Below are positions 1-10,080 of a stretch of DNA of 64,000 bases, one piece after another. The stretch's first letter is position 1. Each line of letters begins with the position of its first letter. The notes beneath the pieces are model-generated. The model had not been told where the DNA came from. It ran no database searches and worked only from the letters and a program-made list of their open reading frames with translations. This DNA is from Planctomycetaceae bacterium (GTDB lineage: Bacteria; Planctomycetota; Planctomycetia; Pirellulales; Pirellulaceae). The translations under genes and the position numbers were made by a program. The DNA lies in the NCBI GenBank assembly GCA_021298315.1, contig JAJTFC010000009.1:53124-117123 (forward strand), written 5' to 3'.

Positions 1-957
1 TACAAGTCGATTCGGCACGCGTTGCAAGCGTCGATCGATGCGATTGGCAAAGTAAACCTACTTGCCGCTAGGGATGCCTTTGGAGATGTAGGTCGAGAGA
101 CCAAGACTCCCAGCGAAAAGCAGCGCACTGATGGAACTGCATCGATCGTGGCTGCAGCAAGCTCGCGGGCTGAGCAAGGCCTACGAGTCATCGAGGAGTC
201 TTGCAAGGTCCTACTGCCTAGCGTCTCGACACAGATCGAGCAACTTCGGTACCGTGTTTACGATCTGAATGCAGCCTTGCAGTTGGCCTGCCAGCGAGAC
301 CTGGCATTTTTGCGCAACGCGAAACTCTATGTACTCGTCGATTGCAAGCTGTCAGTCGATTCGTTTCGCAAGCGGGTCGCGGACATTGCAGACGCCGGGG
401 TTGATTTGATCCAGGTTCGGGACAAGCAGGCCGATCCTATTGGTATTCTCCAATACGTCCAAGTTGCCCTCGATGTGCTTGACGATTCGAAGACTCGACT
501 TGTGATCAATGACCGGGTGGACATCGCCGCGACAACGAACGTTGCCGGGGTACATGTAGGGCAAGAGGATCTTTCGGTAAACGCCTCTCGACGCCTTTTG
601 CAACCATGGCAGTGCTTGGGGCTCTCGACCCACAATCTCGATCAGGTACGCTCGGGCGTTGACCTGGGTGTCGATTACATTGGATGCGGGCCAACTTTTC
701 CCTCGACGACCAAATCCTTTGAAAGTTTTTCGGGCATCGATTTTCTTTCGTCGGCTGCTCAGTGGCTCCGAGAAAATGCTCCAGAGTTGCCAGCATATGC
801 GATAGGCGGGATCGATGCACAAAAGCTTCCAGAGGTTTTGCAAGCGGGTTTTTCGAGAATTGCTGTGGGGGGCTGTGTTTGGAACGCCCAAAATCCAGCA
901 AATGCCGCAGGAGAGCTTCGCGAAATGCTCGAAAAAGGTCCGTCGCCTGCGATTTGA
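1..957 (+). CDS. thiE: Thiamine-phosphate synthase with N-terminal ThiD2-like extension (5' end probably outside window)
   Basis: ORF 22..957; C-terminal half has ThiE motifs (LVDCKL, GVDLIQVRDKQ, LVINDRVDIA, GVHVGQEDL, YIGCGPTFPSTTK, AIGGI). N-terminal ASSRAEQGLRVIEE segment resembles ThiD2-type domain. Frame stays open to base 1. Confidence 0.88.
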   Translation, partial: YKSIRHALQASIDAIGKVNLLAARDAFGDVGRETKTPSEKQRTDGTASIVAAASSRAEQGLRVIEESCKVLLPSVSTQIEQLRYRVYDLNAALQLACQRDLAFLRNAKLYVLVDCKLSVDSFRKRVADIADAGVDLIQVRDKQADPIGILQYVQVALDVLDDSKTRLVINDRVDIAATTNVAGVHVGQEDLSVNASRRLLQPWQCLGLSTHNLDQVRSGVDLGVDYIGCGPTFPSTTKSFESFSGIDFLSSAAQWLRENAPELPAYAIGGIDAQKLPEVLQAGFSRIAVGGCVWNAQNPANAAGELREMLEKGPSPAI

Positions 958-1097
958 AACCCTCTTTTCGATCGATCTCGGGTATCAAACCGAGGTGGGC
1001 TCAGCACGCCAAACCGAGTACACTAAGGAGGCGCAGTCGGCCGCGACTGCGGACCTAATTTCGTACATCCTGTAACCCTAGATGGATCTAGTTAGCT

Positions 1098-2036
1098 ATG
1101 CCGCTCGGAAGAACCTTCAACAACGTCGTCGAAACTGTTGGCAACACCCCTATGATCCGCATCAACCGCTTGCTCGGTCCCGATGCAGCAACGGTGTTTG
1201 CCAAGTGCGAGTTCTTCAATCCGCTCAAGAGCGTTAAGGATCGGATCGGACTGGCGATGATCGAAGATGCGGAGGCCAATGGCCGCATCCACAAAGACAC
1301 CCATATCATCGAACCGACCAGCGGCAATACAGGAATCGCATTAGCCTTTGTTTGTGCAGCCAAGGGATATCGACTGACACTGACGATGCCCGAATCGATG
1401 TCGATCGAAAGGCGAGCGCTTTTGAAAGCCTTGGGGGCAAGTTTGGTTTTGACCCCTGCGGCCGAAGGCATGCGAGGAGCGATTGCCAAAGCCAACGAGT
1501 TGGTCGCTGCCGACAAGAGCGGATGGATGCCCCAACAGTTCGAGAATCCCGCTAACCCTGCAATCCACGAACGAACCACTGGTCCAGAAATTTGGGCCGA
1601 CACCGCAGGCAGCATCGATGCGATCGTCGCTGGGGTTGGGACCGGGGGAACGATCACCGGTGTGGCTCGCTACATCAAGAAGCTCAATCCGAACTTCAAA
1701 GCCATCGCAGTCGAGCCTAAGCAGTCTCCTGTGATCAGTGGCGGTCAACCCGGTAAACACCGCATCCAAGGTATCGGTGCTGGATTTGTACCAAAGAATC
1801 TAGATACTTCGTTGATCGATGAAGTCATTCAGGTCGACGATGAACATGCCTTTGAGTGGGGCCGTAAGCTTCATCGTCAAGAAGGGATCATGGCGGGAAT
1901 CAGCAGCGGTGCGAATATGTGTGCGGCTGCTGAGTTAGCATCGCGGCCTGAATGGAAAGGAAAGCGAATCGTAACGATCATGTGCAGCTTGGGCGAGCGT
2001 TACCTTTCGACTCCACTGTTTGCCGACGCAAGCTGA
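1098..2036 (+). CDS. cysK: Cysteine synthase (O-acetylserine sulfhydrylase, PLP-dependent)
   Basis: [66 protein letters not shown] motifs. Confidence 0.95.
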   Translation: MPLGRTFNNVVETVGNTPMIRINRLLGPDAATVFAKCEFFNPLKSVKDRIGLAMIEDAEANGRIHKDTHIIEPTSGNTGIALAFVCAAKGYRLTLTMPESMSIERRALLKALGASLVLTPAAEGMRGAIAKANELVAADKSGWMPQQFENPANPAIHERTTGPEIWADTAGSIDAIVAGVGTGGTITGVARYIKKLNPNFKAIAVEPKQSPVISGGQPGKHRIQGIGAGFVPKNLDTSLIDEVIQVDDEHAFEWGRKLHRQEGIMAGISSGANMCAAAELASRPEWKGKRIVTIMCSLGERYLSTPLFADAS

Positions 2037-2088
2037 CGCGTCCTATCGATTCGAGTTACCACGACCACTTCCATAAAAGACACATCGC

Positions 2089-3162
2089 ATGAAAAGACTA
2101 CCCCCGATGCAGCGACGTCAGTTCCTCGCAGGGGCGATTGCCGGCGGACTCTTCCTGGGGACATCGCCAAAATGGACCGGCGAAGTTTTCGGATCGGGGC
2201 CAATGGTTCCAGACCGTAACCCCAAGTGGGAAGCCGCCACCCGACGAGGGCTCGATTTCTTGGCACGCACCCAGTCCTCCCGGGGCCAATGGAATACGCC
2301 TCCCTATCCGGTCGCTGTAACGGCTTTGGCAGGCCTGGCTCTTTTGTGCAGTGGTTCGACGGTCACCCAAGGCCCCTACTCCAAGCAGATCGCTCGTACG
2401 ACCGATTATCTTTTGTCGCAGTCCCGCAAAAATGGACTTATCGGTGACCCTCAAAACGATCAACGCTATACCTACGGGCATGGCTTTTCGATGCTCTTTC
2501 TATCGCAGGTTCTCGGCGAAGAGGGGTTGCAAGACAGGCGCGATGATCTGGTCGAAGTGCTCGATCGAGCGGTCGCTTTTTGCGGTAAAGCACAAACACC
2601 CGCTGGGGGCTGGGGCTATGTCAGCGCCAAAGATGGCCAGGATTACGACGAAGGCTCCACGACAATCACCCAGGTTCAGGGATTGAGAGGCTGCCGAAAC
2701 GCAGGCATCAGCGTTCCGGGTGAGATCATCGAATCGGCCAAACGATATATCTACTCCTGCCAGAATCCCGACGGTGGAATCAGTTACTCTAGCCAGCAAA
2801 TGGGTAGCTCTAGACCTGCGATCACCGCAGCATCCCTAGCCGCTTTGTACAACGCCGGAGATTACGGGAACACCAAGGTTCCAGAGATGCTTACCTATAG
2901 CCGAAAGGAACTTTACGACGTCAAGAAGGTCGATGATGCCTTTGGCCATTGGCACTACACCTATCTGTACTATAGCCAAGTTGTCTATCGCCAAGGCGAC
3001 GAAGAGTGGTTGCCGTTTAGGGATCGGCTCTATTCAAATATTGAGAACGATCAAGGCCCAGAGGGAGCTTGGGAGGGCCAGATCCACAACGTCTATATCT
3101 CCGCATGCAACTTGATCATGCTGCAACTGGATCTGGGATACTTACCGATATTCCAGCGCTAA
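2089..3162 (+). CDS. Prenyltransferase/squalene-oxidase repeat protein with N-terminal Tat-like signal
   Basis: N-terminal QRRQFLAGAIAGGLFLG; repeated GGWGY/DGGISY type QW-like motifs. Confidence 0.75.
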   Translation: MKRLPPMQRRQFLAGAIAGGLFLGTSPKWTGEVFGSGPMVPDRNPKWEAATRRGLDFLARTQSSRGQWNTPPYPVAVTALAGLALLCSGSTVTQGPYSKQIARTTDYLLSQSRKNGLIGDPQNDQRYTYGHGFSMLFLSQVLGEEGLQDRRDDLVEVLDRAVAFCGKAQTPAGGWGYVSAKDGQDYDEGSTTITQVQGLRGCRNAGISVPGEIIESAKRYIYSCQNPDGGISYSSQQMGSSRPAITAASLAALYNAGDYGNTKVPEMLTYSRKELYDVKKVDDAFGHWHYTYLYYSQVVYRQGDEEWLPFRDRLYSNIENDQGPEGAWEGQIHNVYISACNLIMLQLDLGYLPIFQR

Positions 3163-4058
3163 GAGGATTTGCTCTGCAACGCTCCGTGGCTCTAGCGATT
3201 CATTCATATCGATGCGTCGCAAGCCTGGCATGGATCGAAACCATATCTCTTGACGGCGGACAAACTGTCGAGTGTGAGCGGCGATTTTGTCCTTCATTTC
3301 CCTCCAAGAGATAGCTCCTGCGAGATGTTCGAGCGGTTCTTTGTACCCGACTGCTTGGGATGCCGTTCGGCCCAGGTTGCCAAACCGCTCCTTAAGTTCC
3401 TTGACCTCTTCGACGAGCCCTTGTTCGAGCATCTGCTCGACACGGGTTTCCACACGGCGATGCAAAGTGGGGCGATCCCAACCAAGAACGAAAGCTTGGC
3501 TGTTGTTGGGAACAACGAAACGTTCGAACTGTGTTTGCCAGTGGCTAAAGGGTTTGCCAGTGATTTTGGAGACTTCCAGCGCTCGGATCATACGCCGGGT
3601 GTCACCCGGTAAGATGCGATGTGCTGAGAGAGGATCGACTTGTTGAAGTCGCTCGTAAAGGGCCTGTGTGCCGACGGATTGAACTTCTTGTTCGACCGAG
3701 TTGCGGAAATCCCAATCTGCCGGTGGGCCTTGAAAGAACCCACAAATGAGTGATTTCAGATACAACGGTGTACCACCCACGAGAACTGGCTGCTTGCCTC
3801 GATCCTGATATCGATCAGGTGATGGGTGACTTGTTGACGGATTTGGGGGCTGGGTTTGGCGGTTCCTATGTCCATGCCTCGGTAGATAGCCATCGAGTCG
3901 ACCGAGATGATTTCGACAAGCGATGATTTTTTCGCCAGGGCATCGGCAAGCTCGACGGCGATTTGGGTTTTCCCCGATGCTGTTGGCCCTGTCAAATACA
4001 AGACATTATCCAGCGGAGGGATGATCCAGTCGGTCGGGAATTTTGATGGAGTTGGCAT
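3142..4058 (-). pseudogene. miaA: tRNA dimethylallyltransferase MiaA, disrupted: N-terminal fragment 3756..4058 and C-terminal fragment 3142..3780 in different frames
   Basis: N fragment has [44 protein letters not shown] fragment continues [10 protein letters not shown]...ARQFVRRQEIWFR-like end. About 25 residues expected between HHLIDI and [11 protein letters not shown] are absent and the frame shifts. Confidence 0.8.
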
Positions 4059-4219
4059 CTGCGTATGGATCTTCCCTGCGACGCACCAGGCGTGGATCGA
4101 AAGAGTGGATTTCCCTTTAGTTTAGTGGTCTGGCAACCACTTGGAATCGACAAAAGCCTGCATAATGCCTAGGATGCTCGCTTTATTGCCCGATTGTATC
4201 ATTTGACCTCCACTGCATT

Positions 4220-4561
4220 ATGTCCACTGATGTTCTTGATCGGTTGATGTCCCAATTGCACCAGCGGGCCATCGATTTGCCAGAGGGTTCCTACACGACC
4301 AAGCTGATCCGCGGCGGCTTGAGCAAGATGGGGGGCAAAGTCGCCGAAGAGGTTTTTGAACTCATCGACTCTGCACGCGAGCAAGGGCAAAGCGGGCGCG
4401 AGCACACGATCCGAGAAGCTTGCGATGTGCTCTATCACCTCTGGGTCGTCTTAGCCACCCGTCAGATCACCGTCGATGAACTGCGAGCCGAACTCGAGCG
4501 TCGCGAAGGTGTATCGGGGATCGTAGAAAAACAGAATCGTCACAAGGAGCAAGGACAATGA
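4220..4561 (+). CDS. hisE: Phosphoribosyl-ATP pyrophosphatase
   Basis: PEGSYTTKLIRGGLSKMGGKVAEEVFELI and EACDVLYHLWVVL motifs; overlaps hisG by 4 bp. Confidence 0.9.
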   Translation: MSTDVLDRLMSQLHQRAIDLPEGSYTTKLIRGGLSKMGGKVAEEVFELIDSAREQGQSGREHTIREACDVLYHLWVVLATRQITVDELRAELERREGVSGIVEKQNRHKEQGQ

Positions 4562-5448
4562 GTTTAAGCGACAACATGCTGAGGATTGGTGTACCGAGCA
4601 AAGGTCGGCTTAGCGAGCTTGCTACGGAGCTTTTGCTCCAAGCGGGATTGAGTTTTCGTCGTCAAGAACGAGCTTTATTCGCGCGAGTCAGTGGACTGTC
4701 GGCGGATATTACCTTTCTCAGAACCGACGATATCCCAACCTTGTGTGCCGAAGGTGCGATCGATTTGGGGATCACCGGAAGCGATTTGGTCGAGGAAGCT
4801 CAAGTCGACATCGATGTCCGAATGAAACTCGGAGTAGGCCGTTGCAAATTGGCCGTGTGTGTTCCTTTGCATGGCAACATTCAATCCGCAGCCGACTTGG
4901 CCGGAAGGCGGGTCGCGACAAGTTTCCCTAGGACGACCCAGCGGTATTTGGAAAAGCACACCGGCGATTCCAAATCGGTGCATTTGGTCGAACTCAATGG
5001 CTCGGTCGAGATCATGATATCGCTGGGCGTTGCCGACGCGATTGTCGATTTGGTCGAGACAGGCAGTACGCTTGCGGCCAACCAACTCAGGATCTTGGAT
5101 ATTATCGGAGAATATGAGACGGTTCTGATCCAGAGTCCCAAGTGCCGTGATCAAGCCACTGCGGATCGCATTGTCAGAAGGCTCGAGGGAGTTGTCATCG
5201 CCCGCGATTACTCGTTGCTCGAGTACAACATCCCACGATCCAAGTTAGCTGTAGCTGAGTCGATCACACCTGGATTTACCTCACCGACGGTCAACAGTTT
5301 GGAGGATCCCAACTGGTGCGCCGTTCGTGCGATGGTCAAGCGCAAGGAGGTCATCACGATCATGGAACGGCTTGAGCAGATCGGGGCGATTGCGATTTTG
5401 GAGTTTTCGATCAACAACTGCCGCCTCGACCAAAGTCCAGGCGGCTGA
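4558..5448 (+). CDS. hisG: ATP phosphoribosyltransferase
   Basis: LRIGVPSKGRLSE, ITFLRTDDIPTLCAEGAIDLGITGSDLV, VELNGSVEIMISLGVADAIVDLVETGSTL; C-terminal regulatory domain present. Confidence 0.95.
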   Translation: MSLSDNMLRIGVPSKGRLSELATELLLQAGLSFRRQERALFARVSGLSADITFLRTDDIPTLCAEGAIDLGITGSDLVEEAQVDIDVRMKLGVGRCKLAVCVPLHGNIQSAADLAGRRVATSFPRTTQRYLEKHTGDSKSVHLVELNGSVEIMISLGVADAIVDLVETGSTLAANQLRILDIIGEYETVLIQSPKCRDQATADRIVRRLEGVVIARDYSLLEYNIPRSKLAVAESITPGFTSPTVNSLEDPNWCAVRAMVKRKEVITIMERLEQIGAIAILEFSINNCRLDQSPGG

Positions 5449-5482
5449 GGCTTTTCGAATTGCTGATTGCTCTGCTTTTAGA

Positions 5483-7435
5483 TCATTCGGAGCGGAGCGG
5501 GCTAGGTGCAAGCCCAGGGGTTTTGAAGAAGGTCGGGATCGCTTCGCTTGCATCGAATGACAAAACGCGTGATTGACCAACGAAGTACGTGTGATCTTGA
5601 TCGACAAGCAGATTGTAGGTCACTGCTGCATCGGCTTGCTTGAGCGATTTGATGGTTGAAAAACCGCTAGCCGTTCGCATCGACATCCCTTCTTGAAGAT
5701 CCTTCGTCTTGATCCAACCCTTGCCGATGATCCACCATCGGTGTCCGAGCGTGGCGCGGATGGTCTCGTTGTTTTCGAACACAATATCGTAAGTGCGGGC
5801 CGGAGGACGAACGGTGGTTCGCAGCACCGGTCGCATTTGGATTTCGCCAGACTCGATGTTCTGCGCTACGACCAGATCACCCACCCGAATGGTTTCGATC
5901 GGTCGCAAGCCCGATTGAGTTTGGATCGGAGTCCCTGCAACCAGACAGCTAAACACCGTTCGTAATGCTGGGTACTTCTCCACGGGATCGGCAAGAACAA
6001 ACGTTTTTTTAGCTTCGACGTACGCGACCGAAGTGTCCTCGTAATAGGAGTAGTCCATGGTTTTCTCGCCAGAGACATACAGCTCCTCGTATTGGTCCCA
6101 CCACTCCCACCATGGCTTGGGTTCGTCACCGAGTTGTTTTTTGGTCACGGCCCTCAGAACGGTTGTAAGACGGGATTGAAGCTCTCGAATCTCGCCATTG
6201 GTTCGATCCACCAAAGCTTGTGATTCTTTAGCGACCCGGAGGCTCTCGTTTTCAGCGATCGACTTTGCAACTTGGTTCTTGACTAGACCTGACTCTCGAA
6301 CAGGCTCCCGATTACGTAGGGTTCTGAGTCTCGAAGCCAACACATGGCTCACTGCGGTTGAATTGGTGTTGTTTCCAGAAAGCCTTCGTTGAAACTGGTC
6401 GATGTCGTACTTACGCCTCATTTCGCGGATCTGGAGAATCTGCAATTTCATGGCGCCATTTCCACCTGTAGACACGTTATGGGTCATTTGGAATTCGCTA
6501 GACATCAAGTCTAGAAAATCAGGGACGAAGAATCCCAAGGGGTACTTGCCCAGGCTTTCGATTGCAGCTTGTCCAAGCTCGCTAGTCGGATCGGCAATCG
6601 CTAGATTCGCGAGCAGGAAACAGGCTTCGGCGGTATGAAATCGTTCGATAGCACCGACAAGATGCAAGGCGGCATCGGGGCTTACGTTTCCAATCGCGAC
6701 CCCCATGGCTGGAAGTACGCCAGGATCGTCAACCTCTTTGAGTTGCCGGATTGCCTTCAAACGCTTTTTGGAATCTTGTCCTTCGATCGATGATACCCAA
6801 TCGCGAACCTTCGGTATCCAGTTCTTGAGCGCTTCATAGTCAGCTTTTGCCTTGAACTGGATGGAAGCAATTTCTTCCGGGCTCAACCAACGATTGTCAT
6901 GATAGACATAACGGAGAGCGTCTCGAGCCTCTTGGTCGCTAGGGTTTTGCTCGAGAACAGCAAACCAGTGCGCTCTGGCTTGGAGTTCCAAGTTGCGATT
7001 TCCGCACCATCGTGCAATTTTTCGATGGCTTTCAAGGTCTAAGACGCCCTCGCCCCGTTCCTTTATGTATTTTGCGTGATCCGTACTTTGCATCCCGGGG
7101 GCCAGATCCCCGACTGGAATCCAGGTGTCCGCAAATTCAATCTGTCCTGAATGCCATCGGAAGAGTTTAGGGCCAGATTCCACGCCCGCGTCGATGGCTT
7201 GTTTCTCGTCTAACAAGATCCATTTGGAAAGCTCTCTTGAGCGATCGTGCAGTTTGCCTTCGGATTCCTCGTGAAGAATCAGCAGCAGAGGATCCTTTGA
7301 GGCGATTTCCCCCTTTTTGTTGCTAGGATCCTGAGCTTTCCCCAGGGACACCAACGACAGGAACGCAAAAGTCCAATAAACCGAACGTTTCAGCAACCGA
7401 CCCCGAGCTTGCAGAGGCAAACCGAACCTTGGCAT
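5483..7435 (-). CDS. Secreted HEAT-like repeat protein with C-terminal Hint (Hedgehog/intein) domain
   Basis: N-terminal hydrophobic signal; C-terminal SCLVAGTPIQTQSGLRPIETIRVGDLVVAQN ... LGHRWWIIGKGWIKTKDLQEGM ... YNLLVDQDHTYFVGQSRVLSFD. Confidence 0.75.
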   Translation of the reverse strand: MPRFGLPLQARGRLLKRSVYWTFAFLSLVSLGKAQDPSNKKGEIASKDPLLLILHEESEGKLHDRSRELSKWILLDEKQAIDAGVESGPKLFRWHSGQIEFADTWIPVGDLAPGMQSTDHAKYIKERGEGVLDLESHRKIARWCGNRNLELQARAHWFAVLEQNPSDQEARDALRYVYHDNRWLSPEEIASIQFKAKADYEALKNWIPKVRDWVSSIEGQDSKKRLKAIRQLKEVDDPGVLPAMGVAIGNVSPDAALHLVGAIERFHTAEACFLLANLAIADPTSELGQAAIESLGKYPLGFFVPDFLDLMSSEFQMTHNVSTGGNGAMKLQILQIREMRRKYDIDQFQRRLSGNNTNSTAVSHVLASRLRTLRNREPVRESGLVKNQVAKSIAENESLRVAKESQALVDRTNGEIRELQSRLTTVLRAVTKKQLGDEPKPWWEWWDQYEELYVSGEKTMDYSYYEDTSVAYVEAKKTFVLADPVEKYPALRTVFSCLVAGTPIQTQSGLRPIETIRVGDLVVAQNIESGEIQMRPVLRTTVRPPARTYDIVFENNETIRATLGHRWWIIGKGWIKTKDLQEGMSMRTASGFSTIKSLKQADAAVTYNLLVDQDHTYFVGQSRVLSFDASEAIPTFFKTPGLAPSPLRSE

Positions 7436-7649
7436 AACACACCTCGCCTAACTAAAGGCACTAGCGAAGGAAGCAAAAACAAACACGATGGTCTTGATCC
7501 ACAAGCAGATCCCGTTTTTCGGCCCTGGGACGATTTTTGAGCCTCAATACCGTTCGAACTGCACTTTCGTTATGGAATTCCTGCCAAACAGTCTATCAAA
7601 AGTCTATCCAAAACGATGTCTGTAATCAAATTTTAATAGTCCATCGGCC

Positions 7650-7779
7650 ATTATCGTGGCTGGCAATTCATACCGCTGGTTCTTTTCGTACTCGTACTCG
7701 TACTCAGTGAAACGGTACTCGTACTCGAAGAGAAGTATTGGGATTTCGTTGACAAGCGGGCAAAATACCGGGGTTCCAG
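7650..7779 (+). repeat. GTACTC-core dispersed repeat, copy A-left
   Basis: ATTATCGTGGCTG...TTCGTACTCGTACTCGTACTC...GGTACTCGTACTCGAAG...GTTGACA..CGGGC..ATACCGGGGTTCCAG; similar to reverse complement of 48969..49073. Confidence 0.8.
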
Positions 7780-7791
7780 CTTCCCTGAAAG

Positions 7792-7891
7792 GGTGATCGA
7801 CTTGAATCGATTCAGGCGTTTTCGAGTACGAGTACCGCGAGGCTGAGTACGAGAAAGCCGAGCATCTACCCACGAAAATACCTGAAGGACC
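7792..7891 (-). repeat. GTACTC-core dispersed repeat, copy A-right (inverted relative to A-left)
   Basis: Reverse complement matches 21174..21279 at every base except one fewer GTACTC hexamer. Confidence 0.9.
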
Positions 7892-8123
7892 ATTTTAATT
7901 CCCACCTACTCTTAAGAGCTTGTTCTTGTGATGTCGGTTCGCATCGCTTACGTTATAAAGAAACTAGGGGATTCTGAGCGGTTTTATGCCTACGAGTTCC
8001 CTTGGAAAACGATTGAACGGGTATCGGTGCAACCCAAGCTGCACGGTTTCATTTTTCAACGCGTGCTAGGATCGAATCGATTTCCTTTCTTCAATCCGCC
8101 TCCAAGGGGGGCAAACCACGGCG

Positions 8124-9476
8124 ATGATACTCCTACTTTTTTCCCTGCTGCAAGTATGTCTTACAAGTTCGATCGTCTTGGCCGCGTGTGTGCAGCGGGA
8201 AGATGACTCCTTACAGGCTGAATCTGGCTTAGATTCCATTTCAGCGATTGAGAAAATTCAGAAAGACTACGCTGAGTTCACTGGTAAAAGCAAATTGATT
8301 GCGAAGGAATACGAGAGTGTTTTAACGACACTAAGAGACACCGAAGCTGATTTCCAGAAGATACAAGTCGATGCTGTCAAGCAGCAGATGTCGGCGATGC
8401 AATCCTCGCTTCAATCGTTGGAGTACCAGAATCAAACTTATGAATACATACAGCGGTTCAACGACGGAGCCAATCCAGTACAAGGCAAAAGACCGAACGC
8501 TCGAACAGGTGGGAAAATAGCGAGAGACTCGGTTCGTACGCTCATTGACGCGAAGGCGAAGGCCGATTTGGCCGTCGCTAGCCGTGCAATCGAGCTTCAG
8601 CAACTCTCTGCCGCGCAGCAGGCTCTTGTGCGCAGGCGTATCGAGACGATTCAAAAGGGGCACACGCTCCAGCAAGAGTGGATCGAGTGGCACGCGGATT
8701 GGCCCAAGTTCATGGACCGCTATTGGCCTTACTCGGATCCCGAACGGCGAATGACTCACTCCCAAGTCCAGGCGTGCTTGGATGCTCTAGCCAAAGCGGA
8801 TTCTCAAGATATTCCCGCAATGATCACTTCGGCACTGCTCCTTGAGCGCATCGGTAAACACGATGAAGCGTTGGCCATGATCGATAAGGCCCTTGCAATC
8901 AAGACCTCCTTGGAAACCACCGGCATGCTTGCCAAGGTTTCGATTTTGTATTCGCTTGGAAAAACGAAAGAAGCCAAAGCCTCCTTGCTGGTGATTCATA
9001 AAAGTTTGGTTAACGTGCCATTGATGTCCCAGCAACCGATCGATCGCTGGCTCAAGGCTCGCATCGCCGCCTCGCAGAAGCAATATCCACAAGCGGAAGC
9101 GGAATGGAAATCGCTAGTGAATCACAAACCGATGGAGCTCGAAGCCCGACGAGCGTTGGCCCTGCTCTCGTTTGTTCGCGCAGAAAGATCACCCATCGAA
9201 GGCAAAAAGGCATTGAAAGAAGCCCAGCTTGCGATGGATCTCGAGCCCCGAGCCGATTGGTTCTCTCACTTTGTCCTGGGTGCTGCGATGCATGCAGCCC
9301 AACAGGGCAAGGAAGCGTTGAAGGAGTTGACCGAAGCCGAAAAGACAGCGACCGAAGAGAACCTTGAGCTCTGCAGCCGGCTCAGAAAACACATCCAAGA
9401 CGGCGAGCCATTCGAATGGGATTTTGTACATGCAAGCTCAACGAAGACCGCTGATGCAGAAAAACCCGACCGCTGA
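8124..9476 (+). CDS. Secreted TPR-type protein
   Basis: Signal-like N-terminus MILLLFSLLQVCLTSSIVLAAC; helical TPR-like segments (EALAMIDKALAIKTSLETTGMLAKVSILYSLGKTKEA). Confidence 0.65.
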   Translation: MILLLFSLLQVCLTSSIVLAACVQREDDSLQAESGLDSISAIEKIQKDYAEFTGKSKLIAKEYESVLTTLRDTEADFQKIQVDAVKQQMSAMQSSLQSLEYQNQTYEYIQRFNDGANPVQGKRPNARTGGKIARDSVRTLIDAKAKADLAVASRAIELQQLSAAQQALVRRRIETIQKGHTLQQEWIEWHADWPKFMDRYWPYSDPERRMTHSQVQACLDALAKADSQDIPAMITSALLLERIGKHDEALAMIDKALAIKTSLETTGMLAKVSILYSLGKTKEAKASLLVIHKSLVNVPLMSQQPIDRWLKARIAASQKQYPQAEAEWKSLVNHKPMELEARRALALLSFVRAERSPIEGKKALKEAQLAMDLEPRADWFSHFVLGAAMHAAQQGKEALKELTEAEKTATEENLELCSRLRKHIQDGEPFEWDFVHASSTKTADAEKPDR

Positions 9477-10080
9477 TGCACACTAATATTCGCTAATAAA
9501 GACCAAAGCCGACCGCTGATGCACACTCATCAACGCTGATGCAGTACCTGCAAAAATGCAACGATTTGCACCGTTAGCCGACTAGCGCCAGCGTCGGGCA
9601 TTGACCGTACACGGCACATCGCAATCGACCATCTTTATGAGAACGAATTCATCTCCATCGCTCCTGGCTCTTCGGCTGTTCCCCTGAAGCCTGATGCCTG
9701 ATGCCTGAAACCTGCGCCCTCCGCTTGGCCCCCTTTCGCCCCCAGGGCTTTGGCTGGGGGAGAAAGGGCGGGGGGATAGAGGGGGACGACCGTGCGTAGG
9801 GCTGTTTTTTCGAACCGCTGATGAACACCAATATTCGCTGATGAAGACCAAAGCCGACCGCTGATGCACGCTCATGAACGCTGATCCAGCGCGTAGGGTA
9901 CGTGAAGCGGTTGTGCGCATTGGATGTCTCTGTTGGTTCTAGAAAAAAGTCGCCTCACAGAGATCGTAACAGGATAATCCACCAACCGCGGAACGTACCA
10001 TCGAGCGCGTAGGGCTGTTTGGCTGTTCCCCTAACGCCTAACGCCTAACGCCTTACGCCTAACGCCTTAAGCCTAAAGCT
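9470..10080. repeat. Intergenic island of degenerate short direct repeats
   Basis: Two blocks of CCGCTGATGCACACTMAT..ATTCGCTRATRAAGACCAAAGCCGACCGCTGATG; GCCTGATGCCTGATGCCTGAAACCTG at ~9690; CTAACGC period-7 run at ~10032-10075; GC-rich hairpin at ~9719-9775. Confidence 0.75.

Noticed and set aside
352-891. Minus-strand ORFs antisense to thiE
   Set aside because: thiE is unambiguous from motifs; antisense ORFs have no recognisable features.
5483-6050. Interpretation of the Hint domain as a splicing intein
   Set aside because: No C-terminal extein-like host domain and no HN plus Cys/Ser/Thr junction; treated as a Hint domain only.
7604-7905. ORFs rich in EYEYEYE / STSTSTS
   Set aside because: Both frames are translations of the GTACTC/GAGTAC hexamers in the dispersed repeat.
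9266-9920. ORFs containing VHQRS motifs (9266..9526, 9582..9920)
   Set aside because: Translations of CTGATGA-type intergenic repeats, not genes.
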